A stretch of 6,045 bases of DNA from Vulcanimicrobiota bacterium. GTDB taxonomy: Bacteria > Eremiobacterota > Eremiobacteria > Baltobacterales > Baltobacteraceae. This document shows positions 1 through 6,045 of the stretch, one piece after another. The notes beneath the pieces are model-generated. The model saw only the letters and a list, made by a program, of their open reading frames with translations. It was not told the origin of the DNA and did not search any database. The stretch lies in NCBI GenBank assembly GCA_030042755.1, contig JASHZC010000206.1:1-6045 (forward strand). The letters are read 5' to 3'. Made by a program: the position numbers and the translations under genes. Each line of letters opens with the position of its first letter. Positions within the stretch are counted from its first letter, which is position 1.

Positions 1-2325
1 GCCGACGCGCTTGCCCGACGCAAGTAAAGCGACGATCAGCGCCGCCGCGAGCGTGCTTTTCCCGCTACCGGGCGGTCCTTGAATTGCGAGGTGAGAACCA
101 TCGAGATCGTTTACGATTGCTTCGATGTGCGCTGCGTCAAGTTGCTCGGGTTGGATTTGCGCCCGCGCGGTGCGCGTACGCGGTCGCCGTGCTAAGAGCA
201 GCGAAAGCGTCGCCGGATGGGTAGACTCGAGCGTTTCATCGAGATAATCGCGCGCAATGCGCACGAGCGCGTCGCGCTGTTCGCTCGTTTGGATCGGCTT
301 AGCGGGGATGAGCGCGCGCAAGCGGTCCGGAGCGATCGCGGCGCTCAGTTTGATGGTCAACTCGTTGCGATCGTCGTCGAACTGCACGATCGTCCCTGCC
401 ATCTTCTGTGCGTCGGGGCAGTGGGGCGTGGTCGTCCCGAGGTTGTGCAGTTGCTCCGGAAACGAATACGTATAGACGAAGCTGCGCTTGATTTTGTACG
501 GCGCGATGTCGGTACGTAGCTGCAGCCCGCCGAGCGCTTCGTGATCGAACTCGAGCAGCCGGTCCGTGTTCTCGGTCCGATCGTAGTATTTCCAATATGC
601 CGGTTTAGCTTCGCGAGAGTGATAGTCGACGAGATGACCGAGCAGCCAGCGCGCGCGTGTGGACTCGTCTCGCGCGCGCAAATCGCCAAGGGACTCAGGC
701 GCGACAATCCCCTCGAGCAAATGCGTCGCAAGCTCGCTGCGTCCACCGTCCTCGGGGATCTCCTTCAACGCTGTTTGGCGCCACTCGAGCGGCCGTCCAA
801 TCTGCGTCTCGCGCTCGCCGCGAAGCTGCAGCAACCACTCGCGCAGAAGAAAGGTCGATCGGCAGTCGTCCTCGTTGTAACGCTCGATGTCGTGAAGGAT
901 TGACTCGTCGCCGCTTGCTAGCCACGTTTCGAACATGACGATGGAATCGTCGCCGCGTTGCACCGTCGTGTCGCGATGCATGCCGTAGAACGGCTCGAGC
1001 TTCTTGATGGAATAACTAGGCGCCGAAACGCGAAGCGCTTGCCGCACGACGGCGTAGAGATCGACGAAAGCGGAATTGCGCAGAAGGTCGTCGAGCTCTC
1101 GCTCGCGCGTGCCGTAGAATCCCATCAGGTGCCGCATCGCCGTCGTTTCGTACGGGGCATAGTGATAGACGTGCATTGCCGGGTATTGCCGGCGCCGCTC
1201 GGCGATGAAGTCGAGCGCCGACTCGAACGCGGCGCGCTCTTGGGCGCGAGAGCGGGCCCAAAACGAAACGTAGCGTGCTTCATTTGGGCAGAAGAATCCG
1301 AACAGATATTCCAACCCGCGCTCGGGAGCGTAGAGCGGGTCGCCCTCGATGTCGAAGAAGAGATCGCCGGCATCAGGCGGCGGTAGCAATTCAAATCCGC
1401 GACCCTGCTCGCTGTCAAGTAATTCGTAGACATTGCGATGCTCGCGCCGCCCGGTCTCTTGTAACGATGCCTGGGAGCGAAGCGTTGAAAACGTAGCTTC
1501 CTCCATGCCGAACGGCCGGCCCGCGTCGCCGGCGGCCGCGAGACCGCTCATCGTGGTGATACCGGCGTCTTCCAACTTGCCAATCTGATCGCGACGCATG
1601 CGCGCTACGAGGCTTAGATGGTCGTCATCGAACCGCTGCGTGGCGCAGCGTTGGCTCCACCGGCAAATATCGCAATGTGAAACCTCGAACGGGTAGGCAT
1701 CGAACGTAGCCGCGGCCATCGTTTCGAGGAAGCGCGCTCGCAGGTGACGCTCGTACGCGGCGAAGTCGTCGAGGCGAAACGCGCGGTGCGCGCCGCTTCC
1801 CAAGAGCACGTGCATGTTCGCCGGCGCACTGCCCTGAACGCGCGCAACGTGCGCGCTGTAGTGGGCGAGCTGAACGAGATAATAGGGCTTCGGCGTGAGC
1901 GCAAGTTTTGCGTCGATGACTTCGTAGCTCCACGGCCAGCGTTCGCACGGGGAATCGACCCGTCGCAAGAAATCGGTGCGACCGAGAAACGTGCCGTCGA
2001 AGAACGTCGCTTGATAGATGAGCGGCGCTCCCGAGGCCATCGCCAGGACGGCACGTTCCTGCGCGGCTTCGAAGTCCCGCACGGAAGCGCCGCTTTCGGA
2101 TGGAAAAACGACGATGTCGTCGCCATACAGCGCGCGAAAACGCTCGAGTTGTCGCGCTTCGTGCTCGTCGCCCTTGCTCGCAAGCAGCGCGGCAGTGGGA
2201 GTCGGTTCCGGACGAGCGAGCTCGTGCAATGCAGCGAGGCGCTCGAGTTCGACGAGGCGATCGCACTCGAGCGAATTGTTTAGGTCGGTAGCGGAGAAAA
2301 TGAAACGGCCGTCGATTCGCTGCAT
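1..2325 (-). CDS. TM0106 family RecB-like nuclease / DNA2-UPF1-like helicase, 3' part off window
   Basis: Predicted DNA-processing enzyme; 775 uninterrupted codons are visible and the C-terminal helicase continues past position 1. Seen in order: a Cas4/AddB-type PD-(D/E)XK nuclease at residues 10-230, with GRTD (D118), a strand carrying E135 and D138-A-K140, and the RecB motif Q152-L-A-H-Y156. Four cysteines (C21; C218, C221, C227 as CDICRWSQRC) have the 4Fe-4S arrangement of Cas4, AddB and Dna2. A linker at 240-300 may be helix-hairpin-helix. An RNase H-like DEDD exonuclease domain spans about 318-500, with FFDIEGDP (D325, E327) and YNEDDC (D486/D487). Walker A GPPGSGKST (750-758) begins a superfamily 1 helicase. 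This order matches the TM0106 family, usually over 1,000 residues long. ATG 2325 is chosen because GGAAG lies 8 nt upstream and MQRIDGRFIFSATDL fits a family N-terminus; GTG 2343 is the alternative. Family assignment is strong; the cellular role (repair or defence) is inferred. Confidence 0.92.
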   Translation of the reverse strand, partial: MQRIDGRFIFSATDLNNSLECDRLVELERLAALHELARPEPTPTAALLASKGDEHEARQLERFRALYGDDIVVFPSESGASVRDFEAAQERAVLAMASGAPLIYQATFFDGTFLGRTDFLRRVDSPCERWPWSYEVIDAKLALTPKPYYLVQLAHYSAHVARVQGSAPANMHVLLGSGAHRAFRLDDFAAYERHLRARFLETMAAATFDAYPFEVSHCDICRWSQRCATQRFDDDHLSLVARMRRDQIGKLEDAGITTMSGLAAAGDAGRPFGMEEATFSTLRSQASLQETGRREHRNVYELLDSEQGRGFELLPPPDAGDLFFDIEGDPLYAPERGLEYLFGFFCPNEARYVSFWARSRAQERAAFESALDFIAERRRQYPAMHVYHYAPYETTAMRHLMGFYGTRERELDDLLRNSAFVDLYAVVRQALRVSAPSYSIKKLEPFYGMHRDTTVQRGDDSIVMFETWLASGDESILHDIERYNEDDCRSTFLLREWLLQLRGERETQIGRPLEWRQTALKEIPEDGGRSELATHLLEGIVAPESLGDLRARDESTRARWLLGHLVDYHSREAKPAYWKYYDRTENTDRLLEFDHEALGGLQLRTDIAPYKIKRSFVYTYSFPEQLHNLGTTTPHCPDAQKMAGTIVQFDDDRNELTIKLSAAIAPDRLRALIPAKPIQTSEQRDALVRIARDYLDETLESTHPATLSLLLARRPRTRTARAQIQPEQLDAAHIEAIVNDLDGSHLAIQGPPGSGKSTLAAALIVALLASGKRVG

Positions 2326-2387
2326 ACGCGGATCTTCCGACACGATCGTGCCATGCGCCTGGCATAATACCCATTTAGGATCGTCGA
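2326..2387. promoter_or_regulatory. Divergent intergenic region with possible back-to-back -10 elements
   Basis: This 62-bp gap separates the divergent starts at 2325 (minus) and 2388 (plus), so it should hold promoters for both. The most AT-rich part, 2361-2376, contains CATAAT on the plus strand (2363-2368), one mismatch from TATAAT. The overlapping minus-strand hexamer TATTAT (2369-2364) is also one mismatch away. Neither has a convincing -35 at 16-18 bp. The -10 calls rest on similarity alone. Confidence 0.3.
2334..2338 (-). promoter_or_regulatory. Ribosome binding site of the TM0106-family gene
   Basis: On the minus strand GGAAG stands 8 nt before ATG 2325. It supports this start over the in-frame GTG at 2343, which lacks a comparable site. 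Confidence 0.5.
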
Positions 2388-2921
2388 GTGATGGATCCGT
2401 TGATCGTTGCTCGCCGCCTCCCCCGCATTGCCGAGCGCGCCATGCGCGCTGCGATCAGGCGGGGTCTTGAGAACCGACGGTTAACGACGCGCGCGATCGT
2501 CGGCGACGCGCTCGTTCGTTTCGACGCACTCGCTTCGCGCGAGGCCGGTGCGGGCGTGCGTTCGGCGTTACTATTCGCGGAACGCAATCGGATCGCACGC
2601 GAGCTTCGCGCGTTCGTTGAAGGACGCTTGGCAGTACGGCTCGGCGCGCTGCCGCGGCGCGACATTCTCGCGGTCGGCAAGGAAGCGTCGCCGTTCGATG
2701 CGATCGTTCGGAATCGGCGCGGGCGTCGCTACGGCATCGTTTTGCGCCGGTTGCCGCGCGACGGAACGCGACTCGAGCTGCTCGGGCGGATGCGCGGCGC
2801 GGCAAAAACAGCGAGAACGCCGGTTGACGGCGTTCTCGTCTACGATTTCGCTGATGCTTCGGTTCGGCTGTTAAACCAGGCCGGCGCGGAGCGCGTGTAC
2901 GGCGACTTGCGTGCGAGCTGA
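2388..2921 (+). CDS. Hypothetical basic protein, possible degenerate PD-(D/E)XK-like fold
   Basis: I do not recognise this 177-residue protein. It is arginine-rich with no signal peptide or membrane segment, so probably cytoplasmic and nucleic-acid facing. The N-terminal half (10-85) is helical; the second half looks like alternating strands: FDAIVRN (103-109), RRYGIVLRRL (113-122), TRLELLGRMRG (127-137) and VDGVLVYDF (146-154), then SVRLL (158-162). The strand-turn-strand with D104 and GIVLRR resembles the core of restriction-endonuclease-like proteins, but the expected E-x-K is replaced by L-R-R, so activity is doubtful. That comparison is inference. GTG 2388 and ATG 2391 are adjacent starts; AGGA at 2377-2380 lies 7 or 10 nt upstream and fits either. 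It is divergent from the nuclease-helicase gene and overlaps the LuxR-type gene tail to tail by 51 bp. That it is coding is supported by a full-length frame, an SD-like site and a protein with fold-like strand patterning. Confidence 0.75.
   Translation: MMDPLIVARRLPRIAERAMRAAIRRGLENRRLTTRAIVGDALVRFDALASREAGAGVRSALLFAERNRIARELRAFVEGRLAVRLGALPRRDILAVGKEASPFDAIVRNRRGRRYGIVLRRLPRDGTRLELLGRMRGAAKTARTPVDGVLVYDFADASVRLLNQAGAERVYGDLRAS
2804..2838 (-). terminator. Intrinsic terminator for the LuxR-type gene, inside the opposing ORF
   Basis: A perfect 10-bp inverted repeat, CGAGAACGCC (2812-2821) and GGCGTTCTCG (2829-2838), encloses a 7-nt loop. Read on the minus strand, the stem is followed by CTG and five T residues (2808-2804), the form of a rho-independent terminator. 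It begins 33 nt beyond the LuxR-type stop codon at 2871. It lies within codons of the plus-strand hypothetical gene (around residues 139-151), so the same bases also encode protein. On the plus strand no T-run follows, so the signal is directional. Confidence 0.6.
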
Positions 2922-3359
2922 CAGGTTCAGTTTTGCAAGGATGTGCGAGATGTGGTTCTTCACCGTCTTGTCGGAGAGCTTGAGCCGAATGCTGATCTGC
3001 TTGTTCGAGAGTCCTTCGGCGACGAGGCGCACGACCTCGAACTCGCGCTCGGAAAGCGCCGTGCGAATATCGCGAGTCGCCGGAACGGCCTGCAAATGCC
3101 GCAAGGGTATCGCTGCGGGCGGCAAGTTCTTGATCATGTCGATGAAGTCACCGATGGGGACGCTTCGCAGATCGTGCAAAAGGGTGTCGTCCACGACGAC
3201 GTCGGCGTCGACAGTAGCCTGCTCGAGGCTTGGGGCTGTTCCGACCACGCGAACGCCGCTCTCGAGTGAAAGCAAACGTGCTATGGCGCTTCGAACCGTG
3301 GCATCAGGACCGGTCACGAGGATACTCGTGGGGACGTCCTGGTGTGGTAGGACGGTCAT
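2871..3359 (-). CDS. LuxR-family (NarL-type) regulator with shortened, degenerate receiver
   Basis: A 162-residue DNA-binding regulator. The C-terminal LuxR/GerE helix-turn-helix (102-159) is complete: LSEREFEVVRLVAEGLSNK, then the recognition part SDKTVKNHISHILAKL and a final helix. The N-terminal 100 residues retain the start of a receiver (SILVTGPDATVRSAIARLL, GVRVVGTAPSLEQA, DADVVVDD), but the acidic pair after the first strand is replaced by T-G-P-D. D57/D58 sit where the phospho-acceptor would be. The rest is far shorter than usual: family response regulators are about 200-220 residues, and the conserved T/S and K of strands 4 and 5 are not evident. I infer that it works without phosphorylation. 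ATG 3359 is supported by GGAAAGG 5 nt upstream. It is divergent from the MalT-like/BTAD gene across 104 bp, and there is no adjacent histidine kinase. Confidence 0.88.
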   Translation of the reverse strand: MTVLPHQDVPTSILVTGPDATVRSAIARLLSLESGVRVVGTAPSLEQATVDADVVVDDTLLHDLRSVPIGDFIDMIKNLPPAAIPLRHLQAVPATRDIRTALSEREFEVVRLVAEGLSNKQISIRLKLSDKTVKNHISHILAKLNLSARTQVAVHALRAGLV

Positions 3360-3364
3360 GGTTG

Positions 3365-3371
3365 CCTTTCC
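3365..3371 (-). promoter_or_regulatory. Ribosome binding site of the LuxR-type gene
   Basis: GGAAAGG on the minus strand, 5 nt before ATG 3359, is a good Shine-Dalgarno match and fixes this start. Confidence 0.6.
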
Positions 3372-3392
3372 GTTGGCTCGGCTGGCGCTACG

Positions 3393-3398
3393 AATGTA
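3393..3398 (-). promoter_or_regulatory. Candidate -10 element for the LuxR-type gene
   Basis: TACATT on the minus strand matches four of six positions of TATAAT and would give a leader of roughly 25-30 nt. The hexamer 17 bp upstream (AGGCCC on the minus strand) is not a -35, as in activator-dependent promoters. The first unit of the 11-bp repeat array begins 11 bp further upstream. This is a weak call from position and similarity. Confidence 0.2.
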
Positions 3399-3409
3399 GC
3401 AGGGGGTGC

Positions 3410-3464
3410 TTTCATGGGCCTTACGAACTAATTACATCCTGCTTACAAACCGATTACACGGCCA
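3410..3464 (+). repeat. Five tandem 11-bp direct repeats, TTACA-type; putative winged-helix operator
   Basis: TTAC occurs at 3421, 3432, 3443 and 3454, exactly 11 bp apart, and a degenerate unit TTTCA sits in the same register at 3410. The units are TTTCATGGGCC, TTACGAACTAA, TTACATCCTGC, TTACAAACCGA and TTACACGGCCA. Columns 1, 2 and 4 (T, T, C) are invariant, and columns 3 and 5 are A in four of five. The last unit ends on the A of ATG 3464. One helical-turn spacing of direct repeats is characteristic of sites bound side by side by OmpR/PhoB and SARP-type winged helices, and the protein encoded immediately downstream carries such a domain. The repeat is directly visible; its role as operator is inferred. 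Confidence 0.6.
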
Positions 3465-6045
3465 TGGCTGAACTCGTTCGGCGAGAAGCGTTGCTCGAAC
3501 GTCTGCGGCATCTCGATCCGCGGATCGTAGCGGTTATTGCGCCTGCGGGCTTCGGTAAGTCGACGCTCGTCAGGGAGTACCTCGCACAGCGTGGAGGGGG
3601 CGTCGTCTGCGACTGTGCCGGCGTGCGCGACGAGCTCGATTTTGCCAGGCGCCTCATCCCATCGCTGGCCGAGGAGACGCCCGCGCGTGAGGGCGATCTG
3701 ACCCGCCGCGAGCTGATGCTAGGTGACGGTACGGCCAGCGTGGCCGATCGCATCGCCATCGCGCTGGAAGCATGGCGAGAGCCCGCCCAAGGTTGCCTCG
3801 TGTTCGAAAGCGCCGAAGCGCTAGCGAATGCCGAGTCGGCGCGCGATCTGTTCGCGCGAATGCTGGAATCGCGTCCACCCGGCCGCACCGTCGTCATCTG
3901 TTCGCGCGACTCTTTGCGACTGCACTTCACGCGTTACGCCGTTCCACACGAGATCGTCACGCTACGCGCACCGGATCTTGCCTTCGAGCTTGCCGACATC
4001 CGCAAGATCTTCGCTCCATTCGTTACGAGCGATAGTGACGCCGAACACATCTTCAAGGTTTCGGCGGGCTGGCCGATCGCCGTCTTCCTGCTCAGACGCT
4101 TCGCGAGCGAAGGCCGCATCTCGACGCTCCTCGATCGACTGGACGACGTCGCGTTCGACGAGCTGCACGACTATCTCGCCGAAGAAGTGCTCGGTGGGCT
4201 CGATCAACGCATGCGCAATGCCCTCTTTGCGTGCGCCGCGATACCGCGCGCAACCGCCGCCGATCTTTGCGCCGCCTTCGAAGACGATGCCACCTTAGCC
4301 GACGACTTGGCCGAAGTCGCCAAGGAAATGGCCTTCGTCGTTCTCGGAGAGGACGGCACGTTTTCGCTCCATCCGTTGCTCGCCTCGCTCCTGCTCGATC
4401 GAGGAGCGCAAAAGCGCGATGCGCTCCTCCGTAACGTGGCGGCTTTTCACGAGAGCCACTTCAACCATCAACGTGCCGCCGAAATTCACATCGCTCGTGG
4501 CGATCAGCAAGCGGCAGCGCAAGCGCTCGGCGCCCACGAGGTCATGCGCGACACGGCTCCCTCGATGGAATACGCGCACGTGTTATCGAGCCTCGACCGC
4601 AGCCTCGTCGCACGCTATCCGCGTTTGTGGGGCGTTACCGCATTGATGCGAATGTTCTGCTCCGATACTGCGATCATGCTCGACGAAGCCGAGACGATCT
4701 GGCGTACGCTTCGGCCGGACGCGTCCTCAATGGAACGCTACTACGTGTTCGTCTTTCGCATGCTGTTGATGAGTTATCTCGGCATGTTCGATGAGGCGCT
4801 CGAGGCAATCCGCGAATTCGGAGCGCAAATCGGATTTTCCGATCCGCCGCGGACGTTTCTCGACGGTCACATCTTGTATCTTCGCGGACTGCTGCGCGCG
4901 AGACGCGGGAATTTCGACCTCGGCGAACGCGATCTCAACGCAGCGCTGCCGCTCATCGACCGCATGGATGTCGTGGCGTCGGGAACGTATTTGGCGCTCG
5001 GAGCCGACATTGCCCGCGTTCGCGGAGAGTGGTCGGTGGAACGTCAATTCTTGGCGCGAGCTCACGAACGCGCGATGTCCTCGGCGTTGCCGAACTTTCT
5101 TGCGTTCGACGCGGCCGAAGCACTCATCGGCGCGTGGTTTGCGGGAGATCAGGCCACGTTTAGCTCGAGCGCCGTCGAGCTCGAGAATACGGTGGCGCGC
5201 CACAACGTTCACGGATTTGCCTATTTAGCGGCGGCGGCTCGCGGCCACGCCGCAACGCCCGGTCCGGCGGATCTACCCAAGTCGACCGTTTTCGGACAGC
5301 TGATCGCGCTTTCGCGTTCGCGCGATGAGGACGAGCGGGTGAGGATGGCACGCGACGCGCTGGCGCGAGCCAAGCAAGTGCGGATCCCGTTCGTCGAGGC
5401 ACTGGCAGCCGTCGCGCTTGCATTGTGCGATCCAGCCTCGTTCGATGAAGCAATGGCGGTTGCGCACGACGCCGCGGCTCGCTGCGACGCACCGGCGCTC
5501 GTGCATGCAGTCGATGCGGTCGCGAACCAGCACGACAACGTCGGTATGCTTGCGAACTTCGTAGCGCAGATCACGCGGGATCGTAGCGAAGCGGCGCCGA
5601 TTGCGCTCGAAGTCCTCGCCGGACACGTTCGCGTTGACGGCGATCTCGTTGCGCTTTCGGGACGCGAACTCGAGTTGCTGGCAGCGCTTGCGCAGCGACG
5701 TGATGTGACGCCGCGCACGCGTCTTGCAGCCATGCTGTGGCCGGATCAGGACGAAGACGCCGCTCGCAACGCCCTGAGCGTGTGTCTGCACCGGCTGCGC
5801 TTGCATCTGGGCCGCAAGGATGCAATCGAGCGCGTTGCCGACGGATATCGCTTGCACGTCGATGCGTTCGTCGACGTGTGGGAGATCGAACGCGCGGCCG
5901 CGACGCTTCGTTCGCGCGAGCGCTTGCGCGAAGGTTCTCGGGCTGCGCTCCACCGCGCGTGGGAAAGACTGCGCGAGGAGCGCGCCGCATCCATCGAGCG
6001 GTGGGAGTGGTTCGAACCAACCGCACGACGTATGGGCGACTTGCG
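3464..6045 (+). CDS. MalT-like STAND ATPase with C-terminal winged helix and BTAD, 3' end off window
   Basis: Large ATP-dependent transcriptional regulator; 860 codons are open to the window end. The N-terminus has the MalT/LAL pattern: VRREALLERL (5-14), then Walker A APAGFGKST (26-34), a Walker B-like strand GCLVFESAE (110-118), and the GWP signature (202-204) typical of MalT-type ATPases. Residues about 420-620 are paired amphipathic helices (such as MLLMSYLGMFDEALEAI and LRARRGNFDLGERDLNAAL), a TPR-like sensor region. From V717 an OmpR-type winged helix follows (VRVDGDLVALSGRELELL, then AAMLWPD, NALSVCLHRLRLHLG and VADGYRLHVDA). From about 803 (VDVWEIERAAATL) it enters a bacterial transcriptional activator domain cut by the window edge. 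AfsR-type SARPs carry winged helix-BTAD at the N-terminus, before the ATPase; here it is C-terminal, where MalT would have a LuxR-type HTH. ATG 3464 is the first plausible in-frame start, but no Shine-Dalgarno precedes it. Repeats at 3410-3464 suggest autoregulation. Ligand and targets cannot be told. Confidence 0.9.
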   Translation, partial: MAELVRREALLERLRHLDPRIVAVIAPAGFGKSTLVREYLAQRGGGVVCDCAGVRDELDFARRLIPSLAEETPAREGDLTRRELMLGDGTASVADRIAIALEAWREPAQGCLVFESAEALANAESARDLFARMLESRPPGRTVVICSRDSLRLHFTRYAVPHEIVTLRAPDLAFELADIRKIFAPFVTSDSDAEHIFKVSAGWPIAVFLLRRFASEGRISTLLDRLDDVAFDELHDYLAEEVLGGLDQRMRNALFACAAIPRATAADLCAAFEDDATLADDLAEVAKEMAFVVLGEDGTFSLHPLLASLLLDRGAQKRDALLRNVAAFHESHFNHQRAAEIHIARGDQQAAAQALGAHEVMRDTAPSMEYAHVLSSLDRSLVARYPRLWGVTALMRMFCSDTAIMLDEAETIWRTLRPDASSMERYYVFVFRMLLMSYLGMFDEALEAIREFGAQIGFSDPPRTFLDGHILYLRGLLRARRGNFDLGERDLNAALPLIDRMDVVASGTYLALGADIARVRGEWSVERQFLARAHERAMSSALPNFLAFDAAEALIGAWFAGDQATFSSSAVELENTVARHNVHGFAYLAAAARGHAATPGPADLPKSTVFGQLIALSRSRDEDERVRMARDALARAKQVRIPFVEALAAVALALCDPASFDEAMAVAHDAAARCDAPALVHAVDAVANQHDNVGMLANFVAQITRDRSEAAPIALEVLAGHVRVDGDLVALSGRELELLAALAQRRDVTPRTRLAAMLWPDQDEDAARNALSVCLHRLRLHLGRKDAIERVADGYRLHVDAFVDVWEIERAAATLRSRERLREGSRAALHRAWERLREERAASIERWEWFEPTARRMGDL

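Noticed and set aside
1175..1193. Short direct repeat ATTGCCGG occurring twice about 10 bp apart
   Set aside because: Only two copies, inside the coding sequence of the nuclease-helicase; explained by codon use and GC-rich composition.
1744..2283. 179-codon plus-strand open frame across the nuclease domain
   Set aside because: It runs antisense to the conserved PD-(D/E)XK and QxxxY motifs; no domain or ribosome binding site supports it.
1621..2325. Possible Cas4 gene, from the Fe-S RecB-like nuclease motifs
   Set aside because: The frame continues without a stop into an RNase H-like domain and helicase Walker A, which is TM0106-type. No CRISPR repeats or other cas genes are present.
2326..2343. 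GTG at 2343 as start of the nuclease-helicase gene
   Set aside because: It would add six residues (from VSEDPR) with no clear Shine-Dalgarno, whereas ATG 2325 has GGAAG at good spacing and begins close to the conserved domain.
1625..2374. 249-codon minus-strand open frame opening with ATG at 2374
   Set aside because: It is out of frame with the 775-codon minus-strand frame that carries nuclease, Fe-S and Walker A motifs. Its translation is arginine/alanine-rich with no motif, so it is a GC-driven shadow.
5273..5953. 226-codon open frame antisense to the BTAD regulator, with a second one at 5221-5733
   Set aside because: The plus strand here encodes recognisable winged-helix and helical sequence. 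The antisense translations are low-complexity R/A/S-rich and show no domain.

Overview
The window is GC-rich, gene-dense bacterial DNA with four protein genes and very little free space. I see no rRNA, tRNA, CRISPR array or insertion sequence. The gene content (a TM0106-type RecB-like nuclease-helicase, a MalT-like ATPase fused to a BTAD-type activator, and a small LuxR-type regulator) suits a high-GC environmental bacterium. A soil lineage such as Eremiobacterota (WPS-2), Chloroflexota or Actinomycetota is possible, but this rests on general impression only. Both large genes run off the window, one at each end.

Layout: (1) 1-2325, minus strand: N-terminal 775 residues of a TM0106-family protein, with a Cas4/AddB-like PD-(D/E)XK nuclease, an RNase H-like DEDD exonuclease domain and the Walker A motif of a superfamily 1 helicase; the rest lies left of the window. 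(2) 2326-2387: a short divergent promoter region. (3) 2388-2921, plus strand: an unrecognised 177-residue basic protein that may have a decayed nuclease-like fold. (4) 2871-3359, minus strand: a 162-residue LuxR-type regulator with a shortened, degenerate receiver. It meets gene 3 tail to tail with a 51-bp overlap, and its probable intrinsic terminator lies inside gene 3. (5) 3360-3463: a 104-bp divergent intergenic region with a tandem array of 11-bp-phased TTAC repeats directly before the next start codon. (6) 3464 to the window end, plus strand: a MalT/STAND-like ATPase with a helical middle and a C-terminal OmpR-like winged helix leading into a BTAD domain.

Two themes emerge. The left half concerns DNA processing (nuclease-helicase and a divergent small protein). 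The right half looks like a compact regulatory module: a large ATP-binding regulator and a small LuxR-type DNA-binding protein transcribed divergently from one control region. The exact 11-bp period of the five-unit array is what SARP/OmpR-family winged helices bind, so auto- or cross-regulation through it is the most interesting hypothesis here.
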